Assembly: GCA_951394405.1 (NCBI GenBank) | Contig: OX596342.1 | Coordinates: forward strand, 2,480,001-2,544,000 | Direction: 5' to 3' | DNA: 64,000 nt | From: Coprinellus micaceus | Taxonomy: Eukaryota; Basidiomycota; Agaricomycetes; Agaricales; Psathyrellaceae | In this document: positions 22,935 to 33,914 of the stretch, in pieces | Layout: every line of letters begins with the position of its first letter | Position numbering within the stretch: position 1 is the first letter of the stretch | Program-made: the position numbers and the translations under genes | The notes under the pieces: generated by a model | Told to the model about the DNA's origin: nothing | What the model saw: only the letters and a program-made list of their open reading frames with translations | Databases searched by the model: none

Positions 22935-24716
22935 TCAATAGCAATCGCACCCTTCTTCCCATTCTGATTCATGATCGGCGCACATCTCGTCGGTAGTGAC
23001 CACCCTCTCCACCAACACCCCGCGGTCCGATATCTTCAGCGCATCCAACGTACGAACGCTTTCCAGCCACCCATATTGCTCCTCTTTGTCGTAGTACCGA
23101 TACTGCACGACAATGTGCCGGAGCGAATCCAGTACGATGGGACATTTGGCTCCATTCAAGGGCGACGTAATACCAGTGCTGGCATAGTGGGAGTACCAAT
23201 CGTTGTGGGCGCGGCGAATCTCCAGGACGTATCGGAGGAACCATCTGACGCGAACAAGGCCCGTTTCGACGTTCCGCAGCTCGAGGCGTTTGAGAAGGGG
23301 GAGGACAGGTCCCTTGGGCGCCTTGCCGACTTTCTGCTCGTTTTGAAGCATCCTGGAAAGGTCTTCAGCGTCGATAGCCACATCGTCCAGGACCACTTCC
23401 TCCAGAGATTGCAGGCCGTGGAACACCTCGTGCAACAGTTCTGCGTCGCATTCCATCCCCTTCACCGTGAGAGTTCGAAGCCGCTTCGAGGCTTGGGTTT
23501 GACTGCCGCTGCTGGGATTGGGGGGAAGAAGTCGTAGGTGGTGTAGGAGCCTCCATAACACAACACCCTGACCTTTGTACCACTTTGCCTTCCACTCCTC
23601 GACGGAAAGGTGTTGGAGGGAAGGCAGATGAAGAAGCGAAATGACTTGGCCGGAGCGATCGGGGTTGCATGTCATGAGTGAGAGGGTGCGTAGAGCGGGC
23701 ATGACGATGGCTCTGTGTCCCTATGCAGCCCAAGTGTACGCGGTATACGAGCTTGAGTCCAATTTGAGCGAAAGGGTCGTCAGGTTGGTGCATTGGCGGA
23801 GGAGTGAGAGGGCGAAGGGTGAATCCCAAGGACATTCGAGTGCGAGAGTTGTGAGGGAGCGAAGGCCGGTAGCCTTGGCAGTAATGTTAATGATAGGAAT
23901 GGCTTGGCCTTGCTCGAGCTTCCCGAATGCGAGGGCGAGGTTCTCCAGAGCACTCGGCAAGCCGTTGAGGAGTCCTCGGTACGTGCTAACTTCACCGCGC
24001 CAAGCGCAGCCACGAAAGTCGAGCGTTAAGGATTTCAAGGAGTTCCACCCCATGGCCATATCCGGAGCCGTCGATGGGGCTGATCTGCGCTTTAATCCGC
24101 CCAGGAACATCATGTAGCAGCTCGGGGAAGAGACCTTGAACGCGATGTTCAAGTCCTCCGGCAACCCAGCGCCCTTGAACAGGCCAATGAATCCTGGGTG
24201 AGCCCAGGGACACTTCGCCAAACTTTCGCGACAGGGACATATCTCGTTCCCGTGTTCGAGATGTTGAATTTCGAGCGCTTTCCGACCGCGCCGAGCCTAG
24301 TCGATCCAGAGTCGTATTTTCTGGCTAGGGATGCCCTCCCGCAAGGTGAAGGAGATGTTGAGGTTTGAGACGCCTGAAGATGACCTTCGGGAGAGAGACG
24401 CTTCGTACCAAGCCCGGCACACCAGCTGGGTCGTATCCAATGCGTCATCGGGAACGAAGTACAGGATTTCGTGGAGAAGTTCCGCTGGAACGCGTCGGAT
24501 GGGCGCGAATACCGCTTGGTGCTGTTGGAGTTTGTCTTCGAGATCTTGGAGTTTCGATCGTAGTTTGAGGATCTTGGCATTAATAGGGGATATAGCCTTC
24601 TGGACTAACAAGATGTCCGTTGGCGTTGGGGAAACGTTCGTGTGGAGGAGGTCTGAGAGAGTGGTGGAGCTCGTCTTCTTTGCCCCAGTTACGTGCGGGC
24701 GCGAGGGTCGCTTCAT
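22935..24716 (-). pseudogene. F-box/LRR gene with two in-frame stops
   Basis: A single frame of 594 codons from ATG at 24716 is colinear with the intact F-box/LRR gene at 33915-35576. A coiled-coil-like N-terminus is followed by the F-box (PIRRVPAELLHEILYFVPDD, residues about 70-90), then leucine-rich segments. It is interrupted twice by TAG. One follows IRLWID (about 24298), where the intact gene has threonine. The other follows YTWAA (about 23721), where a paralogous fragment has glutamine. The rest of the frame is well preserved, so inactivation may be recent, or stop read-through/editing would be needed. It lies downstream of the TPR-CHAT gene on the same strand. F-box proteins normally recruit substrates to SCF ubiquitin ligases. 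Confidence 0.8.
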
Positions 24717-24848
24717 GACCTCGGAGGGAGTAGCGGAGCAGGAAGGTAGTAGCAGTGGTGGTGGTGGTTAAAGGTAAAGAGAATTCAGAATCTCGAACTT
24801 CTTAAAGAAAGCAACTTCAATCGCCGCAGAGCTGAGCGTGAAATTCAT

Positions 24849-24854
24849 CACGTG
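24849..24854. promoter_or_regulatory. Conserved E-box (CACGTG) upstream of F-box pseudogene
   Basis: CACGTG lies 133 nt before the ATG in a block (about 24750-24870) that is conserved upstream of the intact F-box gene, where the same site lies 139 nt before its ATG. CACGTG is the classic bHLH binding site. Confidence 0.55.
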
Positions 24855-24874
24855 CGGACTTTCCAAATTAAGCG

Positions 24875-25430
24875 TTGAGCCACATTTGCACGTGCGGTCC
24901 CAGTTGAGGTATGTGGGGGACTTCACGTTGGCCTATCACCGCTGTACCCTCCAAATGCTATTTAAAACTAGATCTTCCCCATTCAATATTTCCTTGCGCA
25001 CGCCGGTTTGGAGAGTGCCCCGACGTACCGAGCGCGTTTCGCCGTGCCTCGACAACGGGATAGAGGAGAACAATGTCTAATATAGCTACTGCGATAGCAG
25101 CTAACAGAGGGTGGGAAAGTTAGAGGTCAAAGATGTACAAAGTGGCCAAGTGATGTATAAAGCGGGCGGTTTGCAGAACGGGGCCATACCGAAGGTGAGG
25201 AGTTATCGATACGAAGAGTACATAAAAGAGAAGACGGAGAGGTAAGGCTATGCGGGACAAGTAGACGCGCTATAAGGAGACAGAAATACATGGAAAATGG
25301 AAGGGAATGAAAACAAGACCAAGTTTGAAGGGAGGGGAAGGGGGTCCGAAGGACGAAGGGGAGTCAAATACCGGATGGACAGTGAATCTCGGAGTGCGCG
25401 AACGGTACACAACGGAAACGAGAAATGGAA
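24875..25430. other. Intergenic DNA
   Basis: This is the 3' flank of the TPR-CHAT gene and the distal upstream region of the F-box pseudogene. The antisense frames at 25307-25678 overlap the CHAT coding end and are shadows. Confidence 0.5.
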
Positions 25431-28400
25431 TCAATACCCAAAGTGAACGTACGGAATCCAGATCAGAAGAGACGTCTCGAGATCCTCAGGGATGCCTCGT
25501 ACCTCCCGAGTGGCGTCAAGGCGTTCTCGCAGCTGGCGAATGGCATGGTGAAGCGCGTGCGCCGAAAGAGATCCATCAAAACGACTCCCGCTATCCTTAT
25601 CCCGATGGTCCCAGAGGTACAGATAGAAATCGCGCGCAACATTGGCGGCATGTGAATCCCAAATCTCCCACATGGTAGCGACAACCCGACGGTATCCAGC
25701 TGCGAGCATTCCAGCTGCAAGGTGAACTGCTTCATTATCGAGTTTCTCCTCTCCCGTACTGGTCTGGCATGCAGATAGGAACGCGAAGTCGGCGTTCTTC
25801 AGATCCTTCTGCATTATAGCGCCGAGCTCCAGCGCACCTGTCTCAAGTCGCAATCGACTCTGGAGTGGTTCATCGGCATTCTGATGGCCATGGCACGCGA
25901 AGTGGACGCTGCTGTACTCTTCCATGTGCTTGAGACAGTCGTCGACAGACAACTCAGAACCCTCCACCTTCAACACCCTAATTCCCCGCTCAGTAGCAAT
26001 CTGGTGAACTGAGTTGACTTCCTTCGTTGCCCCTGCGATTCTCTGATATCCGGGGACCTTTGGCTGATTCGTCAGGAACAGGCCAGATACTGTCTCGTCT
26101 GCTCGTCGATCATCCTTGACTCGCTCGAGCAATGAGGAGATCGACGGTGTGTACGAAGAGACGACGTAGTCGAGGACGGACTCCGACCCGACGTCGCTGT
26201 ACATGCCAGCAGCATGGAGGGGAAGGAAAGAGAGAACGCCCGTGGGGCACCACCAGATCCTGTGTAGGCCACTGACGCTCGGATCGTCCGCTTTCTGTTG
26301 TGGGTGTCAGGACACAAATATGGTAGGTTGTAAAGTTGACTTACGGGAATAGCTAATGCATCGAGGATAGGTTTCACCACCTCGATCCATAGGGCCTTCA
26401 GGACGTAGAGGACATTCCGATCTTTTGCCCGGTACCGCCCAGCCCCTCTCTCCGCAGTCTCGCCTTCGTCAGACTCCACCTTTTCCGCCCCTTGGGTTCG
26501 GAACCCTAGGGCACTTAGCTTCTTGTTTAAGATGGATCTGTACTCCATCGCCTTGGAGATGGTGAAGTCGGGCAGCGGGATGTGGAGAGGTTCTCCTAAA
26601 CCTGCAACGAGGGCAATCGCATCACATCGTCTTGTGTGCGCATTGACGACAACAATATTGCCTGAAGACGGGAGATGTTCGATCAGGGCAGAGCATGGAA
26701 CTGGTTTGAGGAAGGACTCGAATCCCGGGATAGCCCGAGCCTTTATGAGGAGGTCTTCCCATCGCCTAGAGAGCTTTGCATGGGCGCGTGCTTTCTCATC
26801 CAGAGAAAGTTTCTTGAACTCGGACATATGGTAGTCCACCAGAGGTCTCGTTGATCCCGCCCTCTCCAAACGCCTTGAAACGTCTGCGATGTCCGTCGCC
26901 AGTTGAGGACTGTGTGCGTGTAAGTTCCCCAGCGGCGTGCGGAGTTTGTTGAGTTGGCTCCATACCACACAGCGACCGTGCTCCAGCCATTCTACCGCCT
27001 TATCAGGGCGGCTAAATTGGAAAGCAGTAGAAGCTGCTTCGAGAGGCATTCCGGACATGTCGTGGATGCGGGAGTAGCGCTGGACTACTGTCTGGTCTAA
27101 CCCAACCATCAACGCTGCCGCGTCGATTGCAGTATCAAATGCGGCAATGGTTGTCGGTTCCTCAAGGCAATGTCTGGCCACATCGACGGCTTTCGCGAAT
27201 GTATCACCCGCGGTGCGAGCGGGCAATGCGAAGGAAGCCTTCCAATTCTTGACCATTTCTTCTCGATCATCCTCATCTCCTGTATGGTGATACCGACATA
27301 AATGTAAATTTGCGAGGTGCGCCGTGTAGGATGATTTCACCATGCTATTCCCATCAGGTGTAAGCGAAACAGACCTGGTCTGTAACTTCAGCGCTTCCTG
27401 GATGTCCTTTGAGTTATGTGCACGGTGGAATCGATGATGGAGGCATCCGGCTAGCTCGTCGAGGAGGCTCGGGTGACTGTGGCCTCCCAGAGGGAAAAGG
27501 TCTACTGCCTTCCGCAGTAATTGGATGGCTTCGTTGAGGTGGTCAAGAGCCAAGCTACCGGTGAGGCGGAGATGTGTGTCCTCCTCCGACACGGAGCGAG
27601 GCAGGGGAGAGAAATATACGGTGGCTGCAGGACCTTTGACCTTGTGCGTCAGGCAGACAGCGAGAGTCTCCAGCCTGTCAGCAAGCTCACAGGGGTCACC
27701 AGAGCTCATCCTAACCGCTATTCGGCCAAAGGAGATTGCCTTCTCGATGTCGTCAAGGTTTCCGAACCCGCAGAAGCGAAGCTTCAGTAGCTGGGCGAGT
27801 TCACGGAGGTTCTTTCCATAGGCCTTGTCGTTGCCTTGTGTACGTTGCACCAGCCGCTCTTGGACAGAGATGGCTTCCGAGATGTCGCGACGATCGTGAG
27901 TATGCATGTAGAGTGCAGCGAACGATTCTGACAAGCTATTGAGCCAGGCAACCGAACACGGGTGTGTAACATCGCCGGGATCGATATACACCATCCGCTG
28001 AAAGGTAGATATCGCCTCGTCAAGGTCGTCGCGGTTCCGTGTGACCTTGTACTTGCTCCAGAAGCAAACCCCGAGCCAGTACATCATGCAACATGGATGT
28101 TGGGACACAGCACTGTGATCACTAGGATCACAGCATGGCGCATTGACAGACCTCTGGTATGCGGAAATCGCTTCGTCAACATCGCGTATTTCTTCCTGGT
28201 CTTGGAAGCGATTTAGAAGGTAGGTCCCGAGGTCGGCGAGGAAGGTCGAAGCGTCAGGGTGGCCTTCGGGCGTGATGCACACCAATAGTCGCTGTGCCGA
28301 AATCGCAGCCGAGCGATCTGAAAATTTGCCAATGCTTCTGAACCGAAGCCAGAATGAATTTCCGATGACCCTCAGGAGATGGGGCACATCGTAACGGCTG

Positions 28401-29588
28401 GGGGATTTTCCGATCTGCTCTGCATCGCAAACGGAGGATAGGGCCTGTGTGTCGTGAAATAAAGTGTCGACTTGTTCCTCGAAAGATTCGAGCGAAAGAG
28501 ATTTGAGGTGGGGGTGGTGCCCGGTCCTGAGCTCCAATGTCTTGATTTGTGCATCAAGAGCATCGGAGAGGTCGGAGAGGTCGCCGCCGTGTTTGAAGCG
28601 GACGAAGAGCAATTCTCCAAGATCGCCCAGGCGGTAAGGGAGGCGTTTACTACCACGTATAGTGAGCTCCACAGCTCGCTGAAGCTCGGAAATTGCCTGG
28701 TTAAGGGGGGAAAGGTCTTCATGACTGCTGAGGCCGAATCGCAACACGAGCAACCGTGCGAGGCCTTCAAGGTGGGATGGGAAACCCGAATCACTCCTCG
28801 GGGTGCGCTCCAGAGCTCTGGAGAGAGTGGATATCGCATCATCTAGGCGGGAAGGATCCCTATCCAACTGAAAGGACCTCTGGTGTTCCCTCGTAAGCTT
28901 GACAAAGCACCGCATGATGCTCGGGTGGGACATTGGAGTGAGTCGCAGTGCTGACTGCAGGGTCTCGAGTACCTTTGGGGTGTAACCCAGGCGATGAATG
29001 CAACCTTCGCAAATACAAGCATTGATATGAGCTGCAAGGCCTGCAGATGTGTCAGCGATAGGCGAAAGTCCACGCACACCAACGACCCGCTCACCGTAAT
29101 TTTCACTGGATGATCCAGACTCCCACTCTATCGCAAAGTCCCAAGAAATTGCCATGCTCCCGCTCTTGCCGATCCCTTCCATGCTTTTCCGATATGCTAC
29201 ATTGTAATATTATCCATCCCAACACGGTGGTCATTCTAAAATTTGCTCACCTTTAGATTGGGTCCCTCGGAGACTTCCCACCGTACAATCGGCATCAACG
29301 ATGGAGTACGTTTGCTCGTTCGCGGAGTGAACCTCCCATCTGATCTCACGAACGCGCCTAGGCCTGTCGGAATAGTATGAGTCTGGTGTACTGGGAACGA
29401 GGCCGCCACGCTCACATTTCAATAGCGCCTTTGACCTCCCACCTGCTCGGCGTTATGTTAACGAGGGGGTAGCATTTCCCGTGCGTAAGGTCTTCCATAT
29501 CTCGCACCCACAAGTCTGCGATGCTGAACGACAGATCCTCATCTATGCACTCATCGACACGCTCGAGAGCAACGTCTGTCAACGCCAC
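25431..29588 (-). CDS. TPR-CHAT protein (caspase/separase-like protease)
   Basis: Five exons join in frame: 29588-29416, 29363-29251, 29196-29095, 29040-26345 and 26294-25431, for 1315 residues. If the 5' exons are ignored an ATG at 29182 still opens most of the protein. The N-terminal exons (WVRDMED..., WEVKGAIE, VREIRWEVHS) resemble a small beta-rich, possibly C2-like domain. A long array of TPR-like helical repeats follows, with recurrent patterns such as LDDAISxxxxALExTPxxxxGFPSxLxxLA. The last about 250 residues are a CHAT domain (Pfam family of caspase HetF-associated-with-TPR proteases), with WWCPTGVLSFLPLHAAG, catalytic-type His in HFACHG and Cys in SACQTSTG. The broken paralogue has ATG at the aligned first codon, whereas this copy has GTG (29588), so the true start is uncertain. 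Substrate is unknown; related bacterial TPR-CHAT proteins act in programmed-death defence. Confidence 0.85.
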
Positions 29589-29589
29589 A

Positions 29590-30900
29590 TTAGCGTGAAC
29601 ACGAAATTATCCAGATAAATGTTCCCCGTGCGTACTCGTGAGGTAGAAACAACTGCATTAGCGTTAAATTGCCGTTTCGGGGAGCCACAATGGATGGCGC
29701 TCACCTTCTATTATCCTCTGGCATACTTCTAATACATCGTCAGCTTGCGTTACGGATCTATATTTAAAGATCGCACCTGTTCTCGTTCAAGGTCTCAGTG
29801 ACCTGAGGTGTCTCGTGGAGGGGGCTATGCATAGAGAGAGACAGAGCCGAAAGAACTGAGGCACCCACTCTTGGGCCCGTACCTTATGTACGATATTCAA
29901 TCGCGCCCAAAACAACTTAGAACCATCACTATTGCTTGGAGGTGCAAGGCCCCAAGAGCGACCATGCATCCTAAAAACTTCAATTACAGCAAGTAAAAGA
30001 TCCAGAACAGAGCCCTCAGAACGGTGTTAGCGTAAAAGGTGGCGGTGAGAGATTACCAATGTCGCTCAGAATCACCAATGGAAGGCTTCTTTAACAGTCC
30101 TTCCATTATCTATACCGTGCCTCGCCTTCTTTGATGGGTCCCTTCATGTGGTTCACCCTCAATTCTCTCGCTCGCCACCTACAGCTTCCCAAGAGTAGGG
30201 ATTTCGAAGATTCCACAAGCACTGCGGTAATGCAGCCTGTACCCCACTCGGGCTTCGAACACCGGTCTGCGCATTCACCGCACCCCCACAGCCTACAGGT
30301 GCTAAACGGTCGATCAGATAGGCGAAGCTCGAGATGACGGAAACTCATATACGCGGCTTCAGCATTCTTCCGTCTCTCGTAATTCCACCGAGGGTGAGAT
30401 GGGGCATTCAGGTGTGGGCGACGGCGGACTTGGGGCTTTGAAGGCCGTGGGTTCTCATTTGTTCACGCTGGATTCAGTCCACTTCTGCGGGCTCAGGACT
30501 TGCGCCAGGGATACTGAGAGACACCATCTAGCCTCATCTACCTCTGGAACATAACCGCGGAGGGAGTACAGGGTGCGCACGAAACAAGCGCCCAAATAGT
30601 GTCGTAATATTTCTCCGCACACACACAGCGCGATCGTCGTGAAGGTTTCCGCAGGGCACTTTCCTCGGTTGACTACAGCTTATAGATTGGAGAACCAGTG
30701 TAGTCTTGAAACTATGTTATGGCAGCGCCCTAGCCATGTCCCAATTCGGTGAAGGTTCGACTGTCGGTGTGAGAGATTGTCATTCGCGGTCACTCCCAAG
30801 GGTCAGACTGAATGGCATAGAGAACACGTAGAGCACGTGTGGAGGTATGTATTAATCGTGCGCTCACTACTCATACTCAAATCCCCCTCTTCGCTCGGAA
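29590..30900. other. Intergenic DNA
   Basis: No convincing gene is seen. The region presumably contains the promoter of the TPR-CHAT gene at its left side. Short frames at 29787-29969 and 30106-30348 have no supporting features. Confidence 0.45.
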
Positions 30901-30905
30901 CAGTA

Positions 30906-31075
30906 TCACCAGTACTCGAGGGGTCTACCAGGGATCGGCAACCGCCGAAGCTGTTGATCCGCTCTCCCCTCTGCCGAAATCCCACGACTCAATTTCTCAA
31001 ATTTCAATTCGCCCGATTCGCCCTTCACTCTTGCCTTGCGTAGCGTTGGCGAGAACTGCACGGTCAAATTTTGGA
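30906..31075 (-). repeat. Dispersed repeat head (copy D) and adjoining motif
   Basis: The minus strand at about 30935-30980 carries GAGCGGATCAAcAGCTTCGG and CGGTTGCCGA, as at 25-60. Next to it (31045-31068) is GTTGGCGAGAACTGCACGGT, which recurs on the opposite strand at about 32032-32055 and in part at about 31280. Several short repeats are interleaved here. Confidence 0.55.
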
Positions 31076-31297
31076 TTTCGCGTTTTCGTTTTCGATTCCC
31101 CTGAGTGTAATGGGCCGGCACAGGTTTCGAATCCCGGTGCGTGCATACATTATATACCATGTGTCTTGGCGGATGCATGGGTTTCCTGCTCGCTTTTGGA
31201 AATGCGACCACCTTTTGAACGTCCTGGTCCCTGTATTAGTCCCTAGAGGGTGGTGGTCTACATGGGGGAGGTGAGTAGCGTTAGCCGGAACTGCACG

Positions 31298-31385
31298 GTA
31301 GTCGAAGCTGGCGGAATTCGAACTCCCGTTTCAGCCGGATCTGGCCCTGGCGTAGGCGTCTGCGCTACATGCCGTTGTACCCCGT
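31298..31385 (-). repeat. tRNA-like (Pol III promoter-like) sequence
   Basis: On the minus strand TAGCGCAGACG fits the A-box consensus. GAGTTCGAATTCC, about 40 nt later, fits the B box and can form a 5-bp T-arm (CGGGA/TTCCG). A GTAG/CTAC D-stem is possible, but no good anticodon stem or acceptor stem is seen. It is more likely a tRNA-derived repeat (SINE head) or tRNA pseudogene than a working tRNA. Confidence 0.4.
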
Positions 31386-31764
31386 TATAGTCCTGTAGCA
31401 ATATCCGTGGACCATAGAAACCTTTTTTATGCGGTAAAGAAAGCGTGAACATTTGAATCGTGAGATAGAAATAAACTTCCATGCCCCACACACTGCTCCG
31501 GTAGCTTCAAAGGAGGGTCGGGCACTGCCATCACGTTATCCCCGAGCTCCTCATAGTGAGGTATACTTGGGGTTTTGGGTGACTGGGTAATAAGGAAGAG
31601 CTCGGGTATGTCAGTACGACATTACAATGCATTCGTGGGCGTCCCAGTTGCACATCAATCCATGTAGGAGTCTGGAGAATATGTACTTTAAGCCGTAGCA
31701 CAGTGATTGGGGCGCTTGTACACTAAACGCAATTCAGAGACCCGATGTAATTACACTGCACGCA

Positions 31765-31983
31765 AACCAAATTATTTGGGCCAAAATAAGAGAAGAATAA
31801 GTTTGGAAATAACTTGATTATTTTCTCCTTATTTTACTGAAAATAATTTGCCAGAAACAGACCACATTCCCTGCCAAATTTGTCCTATCAGGGCAAATTA
31901 TTTGCTCCAAAATAACTTCCAGAATAATCAAGTTATTTTGTTGCTTATTCTGGACTTATTTGGGCGCAAATAATTTGCTCCCA
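31765..31983. mobile_element. AT-rich, almost fully palindromic MITE-like element
   Basis: The left arm (about 31765-31855) and right arm (about 31890-31983) are inverted repeats of roughly 90 nt with shared blocks CAAATTATTTG, AGAATAAG, AAATAACTTGATTATT and CAAATAATTTGCC. The centre is about 35 bp. The block is strikingly AT-rich against a GC-richer background. No clear target duplication was found. Confidence 0.65.
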
Positions 31984-33914
31984 CAAAGAAGCTTGAGTCG
32001 AAGACTCGATCCGCGTTTTGATTTTTGATTTTTGACCGTGCAGTTCTCGCCAACCTTACCTTGCGGCTTGATACCGATGCACATTCTCTTCCCAGCTCTT
32101 CTCCCAGGTTGGCCTCAGAGGAAGTGAGTGGGCCCATGACCCAGAGGATGCAGTGAACTATGGGCGTCACGCCCATCGAAAGGCTGACCTGAGCCTCCAT
32201 CTCATGTTCGCTTTCCTCTGCCCTCGAAGCGTTCCCAGCCCAGACTTCGCCCACGATTCAAGGCAGTCCAAATGATAGAATGAACTCAATGTTGGTATCT
32301 CACCCCCCGAGACAAGGCACAACTCGACCCGGAGCCCATATGCACTCGTCGGACACAGCACCAGCTCCGCCCTTTCGAATGTGTGGCCTTCTTCACCACT
32401 GTCGGCAATTTTTCCCCGCTCCATCTCTCCTCCTTCCCATTTCTTCTTTCGCTTTGGGCCTCCACGATCTGTAATTCACAGCCCTCGATCCCCGTGCTCT
32501 CGGCACACGCCTACGCGGCCATCCCCTCTCTCATTCCCTGGACCGTCCTCTCTCAACCGGGCCCCCGAATATCTGCCACAAATCTTGCCCCTGGAAGCCT
32601 TAATTCCCGTTCGAAGGTTGACGTGGTCTCGAATGTCACTGTCCTCTGGGCGTTTGATCTTCGGTGTGTGGCTCTAGGTGGGATCGGGTTTCCATGCAAT
32701 CACAACTACGGGGCGTGCGACTCTCCCCCTTCCTCAACATCTTCACCCACCCGATCTACAGCCATGATGCAGGGATGCACATGTGCTTTGAGCCTACCGT
32801 TCAGTGCACGAAAAAGCGCGTCTTGTGCGCGTCTAATTAGACTCGAAGCTAGCTCTTGGGTGGAGGATATTCCATGCCACTTTCAGGTAACGGCTGGCTT
32901 CGAGCATAGCGTCTAATGCTGTTTACGTCGTTTAAATTCGGTATGATTCTTTGCGTAGTTTCGTCGTTCTGGCTACGATTTGATATCTTCGTAGCGCCTT
33001 GAAAACCCAATAGGGACGAAGGATCGCCCTGCGCCGAGCTCTATTCAAGTGATTCGCACAAGGTTCACCGCTTTCCGGATTCTATATGATTCTCTGCTAG
33101 ATCCCGAGCGCGGGGCTCGGTCACTCGAACAGCCCTGGAGACTATCTAAGGAGCATCCAATGGTCACCCATGACATCGCGTCGCCCCCTGCATATGGCGC
33201 TACGATGAGGGGACGTCTGGGGAAGAGGTCGGAAGCCAATATCGATACCGCGAAGGGGATTTCTTGGGAGGCAGCTACTTGGGACGATCCCCTTTATACC
33301 CACTCGAGGATTCTGATCGGCAGAGGGGAGCCATCCGGGGGAAGCGTGAGGCCTAACGCAGACGAGGACCCCACTTCGAGCCCAGCCACAAACGTGGACC
33401 TCGACTCGACAAGCCGGAACCTGAAGACAATGGAGCGAATTCAAGTGGACCGTTGTGGGGCGAAAGTGAGTTTTGTTGGGGTACAGAGGGACCGCTCAAA
33501 GGGTACTTTCGGGTCGTCTATGCCAACAACGACATGTATAGCGATCCTCCGCGGGTCGCTGGATGGCCGTAACGGCAGTCTTGAACTTGGGCTCGAGGGT
33601 GTGCATCTATCTTCGGACAATCAGCGACGTGAGTTTAGACCCTCAACTAGGATTTCAACCGACGCCGAGACACAGCGAATGTCGGTCATTGAGCGTTCGA
33701 CCTGCGCGAGTGAGGTCGTGCTGGTAAAACACTCGAAATGTACATGGGCGATACTGGGGTGCCCTCTTCTGTCAGCCTGTAAACCCCAAGTCGCGTTGGC
33801 TCTAGCTCCTCGAACCCGAATCAAGCACCGACTCTAAAACAATTACTTTCACCTGTGGTAACGCAAAGTAGGGACAGTACGAAGTTACATCTTATTATAC
33901 GCAGGGACTCGGCT
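31984..33914. other. Intergenic DNA with two unproven open frames
   Basis: The frames at 32383-32916 and 33049-33837 (the latter with its first ATG at 33160) are long for this GC content. They lack domains, hydrophobic signals or paralogues in the window, and I do not call either a gene. The second runs towards, and is convergent with, the F-box gene. Confidence 0.4.

Noticed and set aside
25307..25678. Plus-strand frames of 76-123 codons at the end of the TPR-CHAT gene
   Set aside because: They are antisense to the conserved CHAT C-terminus and its 3' flank.
31298..31385. Possible functional tRNA gene
   Set aside because: A- and B-box-like sequences exist but acceptor and anticodon stems cannot be formed; kept as a tRNA-like repeat only.
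32383..32916. 177-codon open frame with a hydrophobic start
   Set aside because: The hydrophobic stretch is weak, composition is low-complexity and no intron or family context supports it.
33049..33837. 262-codon open frame beside the F-box gene
   Set aside because: No ATG before 33160, no domain, signal or paralogue; long frames occur by chance at this GC content. Kept only as a note in the spacer entry.
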